Shown: positions 22,722 through 31,353, counted from the first letter of the stretch. The stretch is DNA of 54,708 nt from Tabrizicola thermarum (GCF_003574395.1 NZ_QMJY01000073.1:1-54708); one strand, 5' to 3'. Program-made: numbers and translations. Notes: a model not told the origin generated them from the letters alone.

Positions 22722-23804
22722 ATGCGACCTTCGAGTGAAGCGGAACTGGCGGAGGCTGTTGCGGGGGCCAGGGGGCCCTTGCTGGTGCGGGGCGGCGGCA
22801 CGCGGACGCTGGGTCATGCGGTGGGCGAGGTGCTGGAGACCGGCGGTCTGTCCGGGGTGGAACTGTATGAACCCGGTGCGCTGACGCTGGTGGTCCGGGC
22901 GGGAACGCCGCTGGCCGAGGTCGAGGCGGTGCTGGCGGGCGAACGGCAGCGGCTGGCCTTCGAGGTGCCGGACCTGCGCGGGCTTCTGGGGCGCGAGGGG
23001 GTATCGACCATCGGTGGCGTGGTGGCCGCCAATGCCAGCGGCCCGCGCCGGGTGCAGGTGGGCGCGGCCCGTGACGCCTGTCTGGGGGCGCGGTTCGTCG
23101 ATGGGGCCGGGATGGTGGTCAAGAACGGCGGGCGGGTGATGAAGAACGTCACCGGCTATGACCTGGTGAAGCTCATGGCCGGAAGTCGGGGCACGCTGGG
23201 CGTTCTGACCGAGGTCAGCTTCAAGGTGCAGGCGATCCCCGAGGCCGAGGCGACGCTGGTCATCGAGGGGTTGGGGGATGCGGCGGGGCTGGCGGCCTTG
23301 CGCGCGGCGCTGGGGTCGCCCTTCGACGTCTCGGGCGCGGCGCGGCATTCGGGGCGGTCGCTGGTGCGGGTCGAGGGGATGGCGGGCTCGGTCGCCTATC
23401 GCGTGACGCAGCTGCGCGCGCGCCTGGGCGGCGATGTGACGGTGGCCGAAGGCGAGGAAAGTGCTGCGCTCTGGCGCGAGGTGCGGGACGTGGTGCCCGT
23501 GCGAGACAAGCCGGGCGAGATCTGGCGGATCGTGACCCTGCCGACCGCGGCGGCCGAGATCGTCGCGCAGCTGGAGGGCGAGGCGCTGTGGGACTGGGGC
23601 GGCGGTCTCATCTGGCTGGTTCTGCCGCATGGCAAGGGCGCCGACCTGGCGGCGGCCGTCGCGGGGCGGGGCCATGCGACGCGGATCACGGGGCAGGGCG
23701 GGCCGGTCTTTCCGCCCGAGGCGCCCGAGGTGGCGGCACTGGTCGCGGGGCTGAAGGCGAAATTCGATCCCCGGGGTATTCTCAATCGGGGGATGATGGG
23801 CTGA
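22722..23804 (+). CDS. glcE: Glycolate oxidase subunit GlcE (FAD-binding)
   Basis: GlcE is the second FAD-binding subunit of glycolate oxidase. The 360 residues carry a PCMH domain with LLVRGGGTRTLGHAVG, VSTIGGVVAANASGPRRVQV and the block VVKNGGRVMKNVTGYDLVKL, all typical of GlcE. ATG 22722 starts right after the repeat element; the longer frame would translate through the repeat. The glcF start overlaps the glcE stop (TGATG). Confidence 0.94.
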   Translation: MRPSSEAELAEAVAGARGPLLVRGGGTRTLGHAVGEVLETGGLSGVELYEPGALTLVVRAGTPLAEVEAVLAGERQRLAFEVPDLRGLLGREGVSTIGGVVAANASGPRRVQVGAARDACLGARFVDGAGMVVKNGGRVMKNVTGYDLVKLMAGSRGTLGVLTEVSFKVQAIPEAEATLVIEGLGDAAGLAALRAALGSPFDVSGAARHSGRSLVRVEGMAGSVAYRVTQLRARLGGDVTVAEGEESAALWREVRDVVPVRDKPGEIWRIVTLPTAAAEIVAQLEGEALWDWGGGLIWLVLPHGKGADLAAAVAGRGHATRITGQGGPVFPPEAPEVAALVAGLKAKFDPRGILNRGMMG

Positions 23805-25093
23805 TGCAGACGAATTTCTCACCCGAACAGCTGAAAGACCCCGGCATCGCCCGTGCCAACCAGATCCTGCGCTCCTGCGTGCATTGCGGGTTCTGCACCG
23901 CGACCTGCCCGACCTATCAGGTGCTGGGCGACGAACTGGATTCTCCGCGCGGGCGCATCTACCTCATCAAGGACATGCTGGAGAAGGGCCGCCCGGCGGA
24001 TGAGAAGACCGTCAAGCATATCGACCGCTGCCTCTCGTGCCTTGCCTGCATGACGACCTGCCCCTCGGGCGTGCATTACATGCATCTGGTCGATCACGCC
24101 CGCGCGCATATCGAGAAGACCTACAAGCGGCCCTTCATGGACCGGGTCATCCGCGCGGTGCTGGCGCGGGTGATCCCCTATCCGGGGCGGTTCCGGCTGG
24201 CGCTGCTGGCGGCGAAGATCGGAAAGCCCTTCGCCTGGGCGATCCCCGACGCGCGGCTGCGCGCGATGCTGGCGATGGCGCCGAAGACCATCCCCCCCGT
24301 CAGCCGCAACGACGATCCGCAGGTCTTTCCGGCGCAGGGCGAGCGGCGGATGCGGGTCGCGCTGATGACCGGCTGCGCGCAGAAGGCGCTGAACACCGAC
24401 ATCAACGATGCGACGATCCGGCTTCTCCGCCGTCTGGGCTGCGAGGTCGTGGTGGCAAGGGGTCAGGGCTGCTGCGGGGCGCTGACGCATCACATGGGCA
24501 AGGAGGACCTGGCCCATGCCAGCGCCGCCGCCAATATCCGCGCCTGGATGGCCGAGCATCGCGCGGGGGGGCTGGATGCCATCGTCATCAACACTTCCGG
24601 CTGCGGGACGACGGTAAAGGACTACGGCCACATGTTCCGCACCGATCCCGCCCTGGCCGAGGATGCGGCCACGGTGGCCGGCCTCGCCCGGGACATCAGC
24701 GAAGTGCTGGTGAAGATCGGCCTGCCGCAGGGCGCGCCGAAGGGTCTGCGGGTGGCCTATCATGCCGCGTGCAGCCTGCAGCACGGCCAGCAGATCAAGG
24801 CCGCTCCGAAGGACCTTCTGAAGCGCGCGGGCTTCGAGGTGGTGGAGCCCGCCGACAGCCATCTCTGCTGCGGCAGTGCCGGGACCTACAACCTGCTCCA
24901 GCCCGAAATCAGCGCCGAACTCAAGCGCCGCAAGGTCGCGACGCTGGAGGCGAAGGCCCCTCAGGTCATCGCGGCGGGCAACATCGGCTGCATGATGCAG
25001 ATCGGGTCCGGCACCGCAATTCCGGTCGTCCACACGGTCGAGCTTCTGGACTGGGCGACCGGCGGGCCACAGCCGCGCGCCCTGATCGGGTGA
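23804..25093 (+). CDS. glcF: Glycolate oxidase iron-sulfur subunit GlcF
   Basis: GlcF transfers electrons from the flavin subunits to the respiratory chain. The 429 residues have two 4Fe-4S clusters (Cys25, 28, 31, 35 in CVHCGFCTATCP and Cys76, 79, 82, 86 in CLSCLACMTTCP) and two CCG domains (GCCGALTHH, HLCCGSAGTYNLLQPE). It completes glcDEF. No strong terminator hairpin is seen in the 83 nt before the protease gene. Confidence 0.95.
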   Translation: MQTNFSPEQLKDPGIARANQILRSCVHCGFCTATCPTYQVLGDELDSPRGRIYLIKDMLEKGRPADEKTVKHIDRCLSCLACMTTCPSGVHYMHLVDHARAHIEKTYKRPFMDRVIRAVLARVIPYPGRFRLALLAAKIGKPFAWAIPDARLRAMLAMAPKTIPPVSRNDDPQVFPAQGERRMRVALMTGCAQKALNTDINDATIRLLRRLGCEVVVARGQGCCGALTHHMGKEDLAHASAAANIRAWMAEHRAGGLDAIVINTSGCGTTVKDYGHMFRTDPALAEDAATVAGLARDISEVLVKIGLPQGAPKGLRVAYHAACSLQHGQQIKAAPKDLLKRAGFEVVEPADSHLCCGSAGTYNLLQPEISAELKRRKVATLEAKAPQVIAAGNIGCMMQIGSGTAIPVVHTVELLDWATGGPQPRALIG

Positions 25094-25176
25094 CCGCAAC
25101 GCCGCCCTTGCGCGACCGGCCCCAATTCCGCCAGACTGCGGGCCTATACGGATGGCCGCGCGGATGGGAGGGTTCC

Positions 25177-26016
25177 ATGCGTCACCTGTTCGCCCGCCTT
25201 GCAAGCCTGGGGGCGATCCTTCTGGCCCCGGCCCTCGGGCCTGCCCCGGCAGCGGCGCAGGACGCCGCCATGGTCCGGCTGGAGACGGCCGACGATTCGC
25301 GCGGCTGGGATGCGGTGGGCAAGCTGGTGATTGGCAAGCGCGGCTTCTGCACCGGGTCGCTGATCGGGCCGCAACTGGTGCTGACCGCGGCGCATTGCCT
25401 TTACGACAAGAAGACCGGAGTGCAGCTGCGCCCCGAAGAGATGGAGTTCATGGCCGGGTTCCGCAATGGCCGCGCGGTGGCCTATCGCCGGGTCAGCCGG
25501 GCGATTGCCCATCCCGGCTACCGCTATTCCGCCGCCGACAAGCTGGACCGCGTCACCGATGACCTGGCCCTTCTGGAGCTGAGCCAGCCGATCCGCCTGC
25601 CCTCGCTGGTGCCGTTCGAAACCGGGGCCGCCCCGGTCCAGGGCGATGCCGTCGATGTGGTCTCCTACGCGCAGTACCGCGAGGAGGCGCCCTCGATCCA
25701 GGAGGCCTGCCAGGTGCTGGCCGACAGCCGCGATGCGCTGATCCTGACCTGCAACGTCGATTTCGGCTCTTCGGGGGCGCCGGTGTTTTCGGTCCGCGAC
25801 GGCGTGGCGCGTGTGGTGTCGGTGATCTCGGCCAAGGCCGAAGTGGACGGGAGGAAGGTCGCCCTGGCGGTTCCGCTGGCCGAACCATTGGCTGCGCTGA
25901 TGGAGGCGCTCGACTCCAGCCGGGCCGGGTCGGGTGCCAGGTCCGGTGCCAGTTCGGGCGGGGTCAGGCTCTTGTCCGGGGGCAATGGCAACGGGGCGAA
26001 GTTCGTCAAACCATGA
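25177..26016 (+). CDS. Secreted trypsin-like serine protease, paralogue 1
   Basis: The 279-residue protein has a Sec signal (cleavage near APAAAQD) and a chymotrypsin fold with His73 (LTAAHC), Asp129 (DDLALLEL) and Ser199 (FGSSGAPVF). The Gly-x-Ser-Gly loop is GSSG rather than GDSG. The last roughly 35 residues are Gly/Ser-rich and end GAKFVKP. GGGAGGG stands upstream of ATG 25177. The stop overlaps the start of a second protease with the same architecture. It is probably periplasmic or secreted; the substrate is unknown. Confidence 0.88.
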   Translation: MRHLFARLASLGAILLAPALGPAPAAAQDAAMVRLETADDSRGWDAVGKLVIGKRGFCTGSLIGPQLVLTAAHCLYDKKTGVQLRPEEMEFMAGFRNGRAVAYRRVSRAIAHPGYRYSAADKLDRVTDDLALLELSQPIRLPSLVPFETGAAPVQGDAVDVVSYAQYREEAPSIQEACQVLADSRDALILTCNVDFGSSGAPVFSVRDGVARVVSVISAKAEVDGRKVALAVPLAEPLAALMEALDSSRAGSGARSGASSGGVRLLSGGNGNGAKFVKP

Positions 26017-26855
26017 AGGCGCTGGCGGCGGTCCTGGTCCTGATGGCACATGGGGCCCTGGCGCAAGAGAACTCGGGCCTGGCCGAACTGACCACGCGCG
26101 AGGCGCTGCGCGGCTGGGAAGCGGTCGGTCGTCTGGATGTCAGGGACGGCGGCTTCTGCACCGGCGCCCTGATCGCCGCCGATCTTGTGCTGACCGCAGC
26201 GCATTGCGTCATCAACCCGGACGGGACCCCGGTCGCTGCGGGCGACATCACCTTTCGGGCCGGGTTCTCCCATGGCACGTCCATCGCGGACTCCGCGGTG
26301 CTGCGCACGGTGGTCGACCCCGCGTTCCGCTTCGTCCAGCCGTCCCCGCACGAGATGATCCGCATCGACGTGGCGCTGTTGCAACTGGCGACGCCGATCC
26401 CAAGCTCGGTGATCTCCCCCTTTTCGATCGGCGTTCCGGGCACGGGCGACAAGGTGAGCGTGGTCTCTTACGCCGCAGGGCGCGAAGAGGCGCCGTCCTG
26501 GCAGCGCGTCTGCGGGATCGTGGCCCGGCAGGATGTGCTGATCGGCGTGGATTGCGATGTGTCCTTCGGCTCCTCGGGCGCGCCGGTGCTGGATCGGTCG
26601 GGCTATCGCGCAAGGATCGTGTCGATCATCTCGGCCGGCTACGAAGAAGAGGGCAAGTGGATCTCGATCGGGATGCAGCTGCCGAAACTGGTGGATCGGC
26701 TGAAGGCCGCGCTGCGGCGCGGGGACGCCACCAGCGTGGCCCGGGTCGAGGCCGTGCCGACCGGGCCGGGCAGCGGCCTGCCGGGCAAGCCGGGCAAGCG
26801 GATCACGCTGGGCGGTGGGTCGGGTGACAGCGGCGCGCGGTTCCTGAAGCCCTGA
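26013..26855 (+). CDS. Secreted trypsin-like serine protease, paralogue 2
   Basis: This tandem paralogue has 280 residues: a signal peptide (MKALAAVLVLMAHGALAQ), His64 (LTAAHC), Asp119 (IDVALLQL) and Ser188 (FGSSGAPVL). Both paralogues share the N-terminal motif RGW(D/E)AVG and a closing GA(K/R)F(V/L)KP after a Gly-rich linker. The ATGA overlap implies co-translation, so the two may act as a pair. The catalytic triad looks intact in both. Confidence 0.88.
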   Translation: MKALAAVLVLMAHGALAQENSGLAELTTREALRGWEAVGRLDVRDGGFCTGALIAADLVLTAAHCVINPDGTPVAAGDITFRAGFSHGTSIADSAVLRTVVDPAFRFVQPSPHEMIRIDVALLQLATPIPSSVISPFSIGVPGTGDKVSVVSYAAGREEAPSWQRVCGIVARQDVLIGVDCDVSFGSSGAPVLDRSGYRARIVSIISAGYEEEGKWISIGMQLPKLVDRLKAALRRGDATSVARVEAVPTGPGSGLPGKPGKRITLGGGSGDSGARFLKP

Positions 26856-26870
26856 GGTCCGAAGCCCGGA

Positions 26871-26894
26871 TCGGCCTCTTGAAAGCCGATTTCC
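26871..26894 (+). terminator. Candidate terminator after the protease pair
   Basis: A 6-bp stem, ATCGGC/GCCGAT (26871-26876 and 26886-26891), has a 9-nt loop and a TTT end, 15 nt after the protease stop. The loop contains the CTTGAAA -35 box of the next promoter. Confidence 0.4.
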
Positions 26895-26907
26895 CGCTTC
26901 CTACCTC
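26879..26907 (+). promoter_or_regulatory. RpoH (sigma-32) type promoter of hsp20
   Basis: CTTGAAA (26879-26885) and CCTACCT (26901-26907) are separated by 15 nt. Alphaproteobacterial RpoH promoters have CTTGA/A at -35 and C(C/T)TATNT-like -10 boxes at this distance; the -10 here has one mismatch. Placement before a small heat-shock gene supports the call. Confidence 0.6.
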
Positions 26908-26934
26908 TGGCGCATCCGGGTGCCATGACGGGCC

Positions 26935-26993
26935 CGGGGTTCCCTACCTTGCCCCGGAGGGGGAAGGCCCCTGACATCGCTTCCAGGAGGATG
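26935..26993 (+). promoter_or_regulatory. ROSE-like RNA thermometer in the hsp20 leader
   Basis: The leader of about 83 nt can form three stems: CCGGGG/CCCCGG (26935-26940 with 26952-26957), AGGGG/CCCCT (26958-26962 with 26968-26972) and a start-proximal hairpin at 26975-26993. In the last, UCGCU (26977-26981) pairs with AGGA (26988-26991) leaving the G bulged. That is the conserved core of ROSE thermometers known from alphaproteobacterial small heat-shock genes. The AGGAGG site would be sequestered at low temperature. Confidence 0.55.
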
Positions 26994-26996
26994 ACA

Positions 26997-27467
26997 ATGC
27001 GCAACCTTGATTTCGCGCCCCTTTACCGCGCCACCGTCGGCTTTGACCGGATCGCCGATCTGATGGACCGGGTGCTGTCCACCGACGTCGCCCAGCCGAC
27101 CTATCCGCCCTACAACATCGAAAAGACCGCCGAGGATGCCTATCGCATCTCGATCGCCGTTGCCGGGTTCACGCCCGATGAACTCAGCGTCGAGGTGAAG
27201 GACGGCTCGCTGTTCGTCACCGCCCGCAAGGCGCCCGAGGAAACCGAGCGCACCTATCTGCACCGCGGCATCGCGACCCGCGCCTTCGAGCGCCGCTTTG
27301 CCTTGGCCGACCATGTCCGCGTCGTCGGCGCCGTGCATGAACACGGGATGCTGCACATCGACCTCGTCCGCGAAGTGCCCGAAGCGATGAAGCCCCGCCG
27401 GATCGAGATCCGGCGCGCCGATGCCGCCAGCCCGGCAATCGAGGCCAGGCCCGAAACGGTCAACTGA
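26997..27467 (+). CDS. Small heat-shock protein Hsp20 (IbpA type)
   Basis: This ATP-independent holdase (156 residues) binds unfolding proteins under heat stress. The N-terminus MRNLDFAPLYRATVGFDRIA is class-A IbpA-like; the alpha-crystallin domain covers about residues 37-130 (YRISIAVAGFTPDELSVEVK, then VRVVGAVHEHGMLHIDLVRE). The short tail has Pro-Arg-Arg-Ile-Glu-Ile, near the usual IxI. ATG 26997 lies 6 nt after AGGAGG; ATG 26991 is too close to the site. Regulation is predicted by RpoH and a thermometer leader. Confidence 0.93.
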   Translation: MRNLDFAPLYRATVGFDRIADLMDRVLSTDVAQPTYPPYNIEKTAEDAYRISIAVAGFTPDELSVEVKDGSLFVTARKAPEETERTYLHRGIATRAFERRFALADHVRVVGAVHEHGMLHIDLVREVPEAMKPRRIEIRRADAASPAIEARPETVN

Positions 27468-27487
27468 GTCCCGTCCAGCCGGACCAG

Positions 27488-27519
27488 AGGGCGCGACGGG
27501 GATCCGGCGCGCCCTTTTT
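27488..27519. terminator. Rho-independent terminator, hsp20 / anti-sigma gene
   Basis: An 8-bp stem, AGGGCGCG/CGCGCCCT (27488-27495 and 27508-27515), is followed by a T-run (27515-27519). It is 20 nt past the hsp20 stop and abuts the convergent minus-strand stop, so it may serve both strands. Confidence 0.75.
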
Positions 27520-28283
27520 CATGCCTCGGTCAGCCCGTGGTAGGCGGCAATCGCCAGCCTGCGCAGGGTCTCGCGCGGCAGGTCGCCCGCCAGCGCGCAG
27601 CCCAGCCCGTCCTCGACCCACCAGAAGGCCTGGCTGCCCGGGGCCTCGGCAAAGGCCAGGTCGCGCTGCCCGGTCTCGCTGCGGGTGATGTAAAGCGCAA
27701 GCCTGCGGCCAAGGTCGTCCTCGTACATCAGCAGGGCCGCCGGAGAAGTCTCGCCGGGCAAGAGCCTGCCGCCGATCAGCGTGAAGCCCTCGGCCCCGAG
27801 ATCGGGGGGCCGGATCGGCGTGCCCAGCCGCTTTGACAGCCATTGCACCAGATGCGCTTCCTCCTCGGCCGCGACTTCCACCGGGTGCTTCGCTTCGACC
27901 GCATAGGTCGCATAGCTGGCCATCGCCGCCTGGGCGAGCATCGGCCGGGACGCGCCGGGCATGAGCCGAGCCCCGCCCCAGCCTGCCGCGAAGCCCAGGG
28001 CGACCAGTGCCGCGGCCGCCGCGATGCGCCACAGCCCGGACGGCGGCGTCGGGCGCAGGCGCGCGGCCCGGACCGGGTCCAGAAGACGGTCAGGCAGGGG
28101 CTCTTCGGCCACCGGCGCGTAAAGCGCCCGCAAGGCGGCATCCTGCCGGTCCCAGTCCGCCAGATCGGCCGCCAGCGCCGGATCGGCCGCCGCCAGCGCC
28201 GCCAGCCGCGACCGTTCCTCGGGCGAGCCGTGACGCAGGCGCATCGCCTCGTCGGTGGTGATCTTCGGGCCCTCCGGCATCAT
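27519..28283 (-). CDS. Membrane anti-sigma factor
   Basis: The 254-residue product has a cytosolic N-terminal part (TTDEAMRLRHGSPEERSRLA...DWDRQDAALRALYAPV) of the kind that binds ECF sigma factors, one membrane helix at about 85-103 (LWRIAAAAALVALGFAAGW) and a periplasmic sensor part. No zinc-binding HxxxCxxC motif is seen, so it is not a ZAS-type factor. It overlaps the sigma gene by 4 nt (ATGA) and is the last gene of the COG4315-sigma-anti-sigma unit. The input signal is unknown. Confidence 0.82.
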   Translation of the reverse strand: MMPEGPKITTDEAMRLRHGSPEERSRLAALAAADPALAADLADWDRQDAALRALYAPVAEEPLPDRLLDPVRAARLRPTPPSGLWRIAAAAALVALGFAAGWGGARLMPGASRPMLAQAAMASYATYAVEAKHPVEVAAEEEAHLVQWLSKRLGTPIRPPDLGAEGFTLIGGRLLPGETSPAALLMYEDDLGRRLALYITRSETGQRDLAFAEAPGSQAFWWVEDGLGCALAGDLPRETLRRLAIAAYHGLTEA

Positions 28284-28789
28284 TCTCCTGCCTTTCCGGG
28301 ACGCTGCCCCAGCGTCTCGCGTCCCGTCAACTGTCTCAGCGTGACCCGCGCCCGCGCCAGGCGTGACGCGAGCGTGCCCTCGGCGCAGCCCAACGCGCGG
28401 GCGGCTTCGGCCAGGCTCATCCCCTCCAGCGCCACCAGCAGAAGCGCGGCGCGCTGGTCCTCGGGCAGTCGGCCCATCGCGGCATGGACCTCGGTCAGCG
28501 CCAGCCGATCCTCGGCCCGGCGTTCCGCAGGCGGGTCAGAGGGGTCCGGCACCAGCGCCAGCACCGCCGCAGGTCGGCGGCGGCGCAGATCATCGCGGAA
28601 CCGGTTCAACAGGATCCGGCACAGCCAGCCGCGCAGCGCCCCTTCGCCCCGCCACTGGCCCTGCCGTGCGATCGCCGTCTCAAGCGTGTCCTGGACAAGG
28701 TCATCCGCCGCCTCCCGGTCGCGCAACAGCGCGCGGGCATAGGCCCGCAGGCCCGGGATGGCGGCTTCGATCTCGTCCAGGAAGGGCAT
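28280..28789 (-). CDS. ECF-type RNA polymerase sigma factor (unit 1)
   Basis: This short sigma-70 protein (169 residues) contains region 2 (ALLRDREAADDLVQDTLETA, then WLCRILLNRFRDDLRR) and region 4 (LPEDQRAALLLVALEGMSLA followed by a helix-turn-helix, ALGCAEGTLASRLARARVTL). Region 3 is absent, as in ECF factors. It is co-translated with the membrane anti-sigma factor and lies 9 nt downstream of a COG4315 gene that may be a regulon member. No convincing autoregulatory -35/-10 pair was found upstream. Confidence 0.92.
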   Translation of the reverse strand: MPFLDEIEAAIPGLRAYARALLRDREAADDLVQDTLETAIARQGQWRGEGALRGWLCRILLNRFRDDLRRRRPAAVLALVPDPSDPPAERRAEDRLALTEVHAAMGRLPEDQRAALLLVALEGMSLAEAARALGCAEGTLASRLARARVTLRQLTGRETLGQRPGKAGE

Positions 28790-28798
28790 GGGCTGCCT

Positions 28799-29161
28799 TC
28801 AGTACTTGGCGACGTGCCAGACGCCCTTGATGCCGTCGCCGGTCATGTCGCCGGGCTTCTGGTCCTTGACCCAGAGGTACAGCGGCATGTTCTTGTAGGT
28901 CCACTGTTTCGTGCCATCGGTGCGGTCGGTCAGGCCATATTCGCCATCCGCCTTCGCGCCCGCCTCGGCCAGAAGCGGCGGCCAGTTCGCGGCACAGGCG
29001 TCATAGCAGGTGGACTTGCCGTCCTTGTCCTGGTCGAAGACATACAGCGTCATGCCCTTGGCGTCGGTCAGGATGCCATTCTTTTCCACGATCGACATGG
29101 TGTCGGCGAAGGCCGGGGCCGCCAGCAGAGCAAAGACCAGCGGCAGGGTGTAACGGGTCAT
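28799..29161 (-). CDS. Secreted COG4315-type repeat protein
   Basis: A 19-residue signal peptide (MTRYTLPLVFALLAAPAFA) precedes about 100 residues with two Yx(F/L/W)xxD-type repeats: LYVFDQDKDG, a disulfide-like pair CYDAC, WPPLL and LYLWVKDQKPGD. COG4315 proteins are secreted or lipid-anchored and of unknown role. ATG 29161 follows a GGGAGG site; the longer frame to 29221 has no signal-like start. It is first in the ECF unit 1 operon. Confidence 0.85.
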   Translation of the reverse strand: MTRYTLPLVFALLAAPAFADTMSIVEKNGILTDAKGMTLYVFDQDKDGKSTCYDACAANWPPLLAEAGAKADGEYGLTDRTDGTKQWTYKNMPLYLWVKDQKPGDMTGDGIKGVWHVAKY

Positions 29162-29294
29162 CGGGAACCTCCCATTCGGCTTCACGGGCCGGAAGCCATG
29201 GCGGGCGGCCATCAGGGCCACTTGCAGGGAATGACGCAGCCGGGACAGGTTTCATCCCGCCCCGGCTGCCGGATCACGCGCATGTGATCGAAAC

Positions 29295-29337
29295 CGTCGC
29301 TCATCCCCGCGACGAGAAGGCGAAGCCGCACGAGGAG
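29295..29337 (-). repeat. Two-hairpin post-stop element, copy 1
   Basis: The plus-strand sequence holds CGTCGC/GCGACG (29295-29300 with 29309-29314) and GGC-GAA-GCC (29319-29327). It ends 3 nt before the complement of the VWA stop codon, i.e. right after the stop in transcript sense. The 27-nt core 29311-29337 matches 50594-50620 at 24 positions. Confidence 0.65.
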
Positions 29338-29340
29338 CCG

Positions 29341-31353
29341 TCAGTTTGACAGGCTTTTCGCCAGCCGCATCAGGTTCACCGCCTCGATCCGGTAACCGAA
29401 CGGGTCCTCGCCCCGGTTCGCCAGCGCCAGGTCGATGGCCTGATCCCAGCCCCAGTCGCCCAGATAGACCGAGCCCCTGAGCAGCTGCCCGAAGCCCGCG
29501 ATGGCGGCGGCAAAGCGGGTCTCGGTCGTGGCCGGTTCCCGCCCGGTGATCGGCGTCTCGACCAGGGTCGAGGCCGTGGCTCCCGGCGCCTTCCAGCGCA
29601 GGCGCAGATAGCCGAGCTCGCCCTCCGCCGCTTCGGTCGCCGGGGCCGCACCATAGCGCAAGGGATCGTTCAGCAGGGCCTCCGACCCCGGCGCCGTGAC
29701 CTCGTAGATCGCCGTGACCTGGGTCCCCGCGCCGATTTCACCAGCGTCCACCCGGTCGTTGTTGAAATCCTCACGCCGCAGCGCGCGGGTCTCATAGCCG
29801 ATCAGCCGGTATTCCGCGACCGTGGCCGGGTTCCATTCGACCTGGATCTTCACATCGTCCGCGATGGGGAACAGCGCGCCCGTCAACTGGTCCACCAGCA
29901 CCTTCCGCGCCTCGCTCAGCGTGTCGATATAGGCGGCCTGGCCGTTCCCGTTCTGCGCCAGCGCCTGCATCACCGCATCGTCCAGATTGCCGCGCCCGAA
30001 GCCCAGCACCGACAGATAGGTCCCCGTCTCGCGCTTCTTCGCGACATAGGCCTCCAGCCCCTCCGGATCGCTGACCCCGACATTGAAGTCCCCATCCGTC
30101 GCCAGAAGAATGCGCGTGACCTCGCCCTCGGCTTTCATCCCTTCGGCCACCTGATAGGCCAGTTCCAGCCCCTCGGCCCCGGCGGTCGCGCCCCCGGCGG
30201 AAAGGATGTCCAGCGCGCTCACGATGGCGGCGCGGTCGGCGGCCTGCGTCGGCGGCAGGACAAGCCCCGCCGATCCGGCATAGGTGACGATGGCCACCTG
30301 ATCCTCGGGCCGCAGTTCCGGCAGCATCAGCATCAGCGACTGCTTCAGCAGCGGCAGGCGGTTCGGTTCGTCCATCGACCCCGAGGTGTCGATCAGGAAC
30401 ACCAGGTTCAGCGGCGGGCGGTCGGCCACCGCGGGGAGGGCTCCCTGGATGCCGATGGTGACAAGCCGCGTGCCGGGGTTCCAGGGGGTGGGCATCACGG
30501 CGATGGTCGAGGCGAAGGCCGCGCCGTTTTCGGGCGCGGGATAGGCATAGGGGAAGTAGTTCACCATCTCCTCCACCCGCACCTGTTCGGGCGCGGGAAG
30601 GATGCCCGAGGTCAGCGAGGACCGCACCACGGCGTAAGAGGCCGTATCCACGTCGATCGAGAAGGTCGAGACGGGCTCTTCTGCCGTCACCTTCACCGGG
30701 TTCGGGGCGGCATTGGCGAAGGCTTCGGTATTCTCTGCCGGGGCGGACCCGGCCTCGGGCGCAAGGCCGGACGGGGCCGCGACATAGCCCATCGCGCCGT
30801 CCGGCATCGGGGCTTCGCTGCGCAGGCGCATCTCGGTCTCGGCCATCCCGACGACGGGCGCGGCGGGCGGGGCCGCGTCCAGTTCGGCCATCGGCTCGGG
30901 CACAGGCTCGGCCAGCGCGACCGAGGCGGAGGCATCGCCTTCCGCCGTCAGTGCCAGATCGTCGGTCGCGGTCGGTTCGGGGACCGCCTCGTCCCGCGGC
31001 GCGACGGGCCCGGCCTTGCGGGCGACGGGGGCGTCCTTCGGCGCCACGACAGCGGTGGGCTTGCCGATCCGCAGATCGGCGACCGGCAGGATCACGGCCA
31101 CCCCGATCAGCAGGGCGGCGGCCGAAGTGGTCAGTGCAAGGGCGGGGCGCGAGGTCAGATAGTGGAACATGCGACGTACTCCGTTCGGGGGGGCCGCCTG
31201 GTGGCGGTCCTCACTGGAACGCGACGCCTGCGCGGTTCCTTGGAGCCGGTCGAAATTTTCCATCGCAAGCGCCATCGCCCGCGCCTTCGCCTGCCCATCC
31301 GGGGCCGGGGCCGCCTGCAACGCAGACCGGAGGTCGTCGAGATCGTCGCTCAT
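29341..31353 (-). CDS. YfbK-like von Willebrand factor A protein
   Basis: The 670 residues comprise a short cytosolic N-terminus (about 1-65), a membrane helix (71-92), an Ala/Pro-rich linker (about 95-215), a von Willebrand-associated region (STFSIDVDTASYAVVRSSL), the VWA domain with an intact metal site DTSGS (about 322-326) and a C-terminal DUF3520-like region. E. coli YfbK is the known relative; its function is unclear. It overlaps the ECF sigma gene by ATGA, and the cytosolic N-terminus (MSDDLDDLRSALQAAPAPDG) could bind that sigma factor, which is inference. ATG 31353 was chosen over a 5' extension with no family similarity. Confidence 0.9.
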   Translation of the reverse strand: MSDDLDDLRSALQAAPAPDGQAKARAMALAMENFDRLQGTAQASRSSEDRHQAAPPNGVRRMFHYLTSRPALALTTSAAALLIGVAVILPVADLRIGKPTAVVAPKDAPVARKAGPVAPRDEAVPEPTATDDLALTAEGDASASVALAEPVPEPMAELDAAPPAAPVVGMAETEMRLRSEAPMPDGAMGYVAAPSGLAPEAGSAPAENTEAFANAAPNPVKVTAEEPVSTFSIDVDTASYAVVRSSLTSGILPAPEQVRVEEMVNYFPYAYPAPENGAAFASTIAVMPTPWNPGTRLVTIGIQGALPAVADRPPLNLVFLIDTSGSMDEPNRLPLLKQSLMLMLPELRPEDQVAIVTYAGSAGLVLPPTQAADRAAIVSALDILSAGGATAGAEGLELAYQVAEGMKAEGEVTRILLATDGDFNVGVSDPEGLEAYVAKKRETGTYLSVLGFGRGNLDDAVMQALAQNGNGQAAYIDTLSEARKVLVDQLTGALFPIADDVKIQVEWNPATVAEYRLIGYETRALRREDFNNDRVDAGEIGAGTQVTAIYEVTAPGSEALLNDPLRYGAAPATEAAEGELGYLRLRWKAPGATASTLVETPITGREPATTETRFAAAIAGFGQLLRGSVYLGDWGWDQAIDLALANRGEDPFGYRIEAVNLMRLAKSLSN

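Noticed and set aside
29162-29340. ECF-type promoter (GAAAC...CGTC) upstream of the COG4315 gene
   Set aside because: The spacing of 12 nt between the boxes is too short compared with about 16-17 nt.
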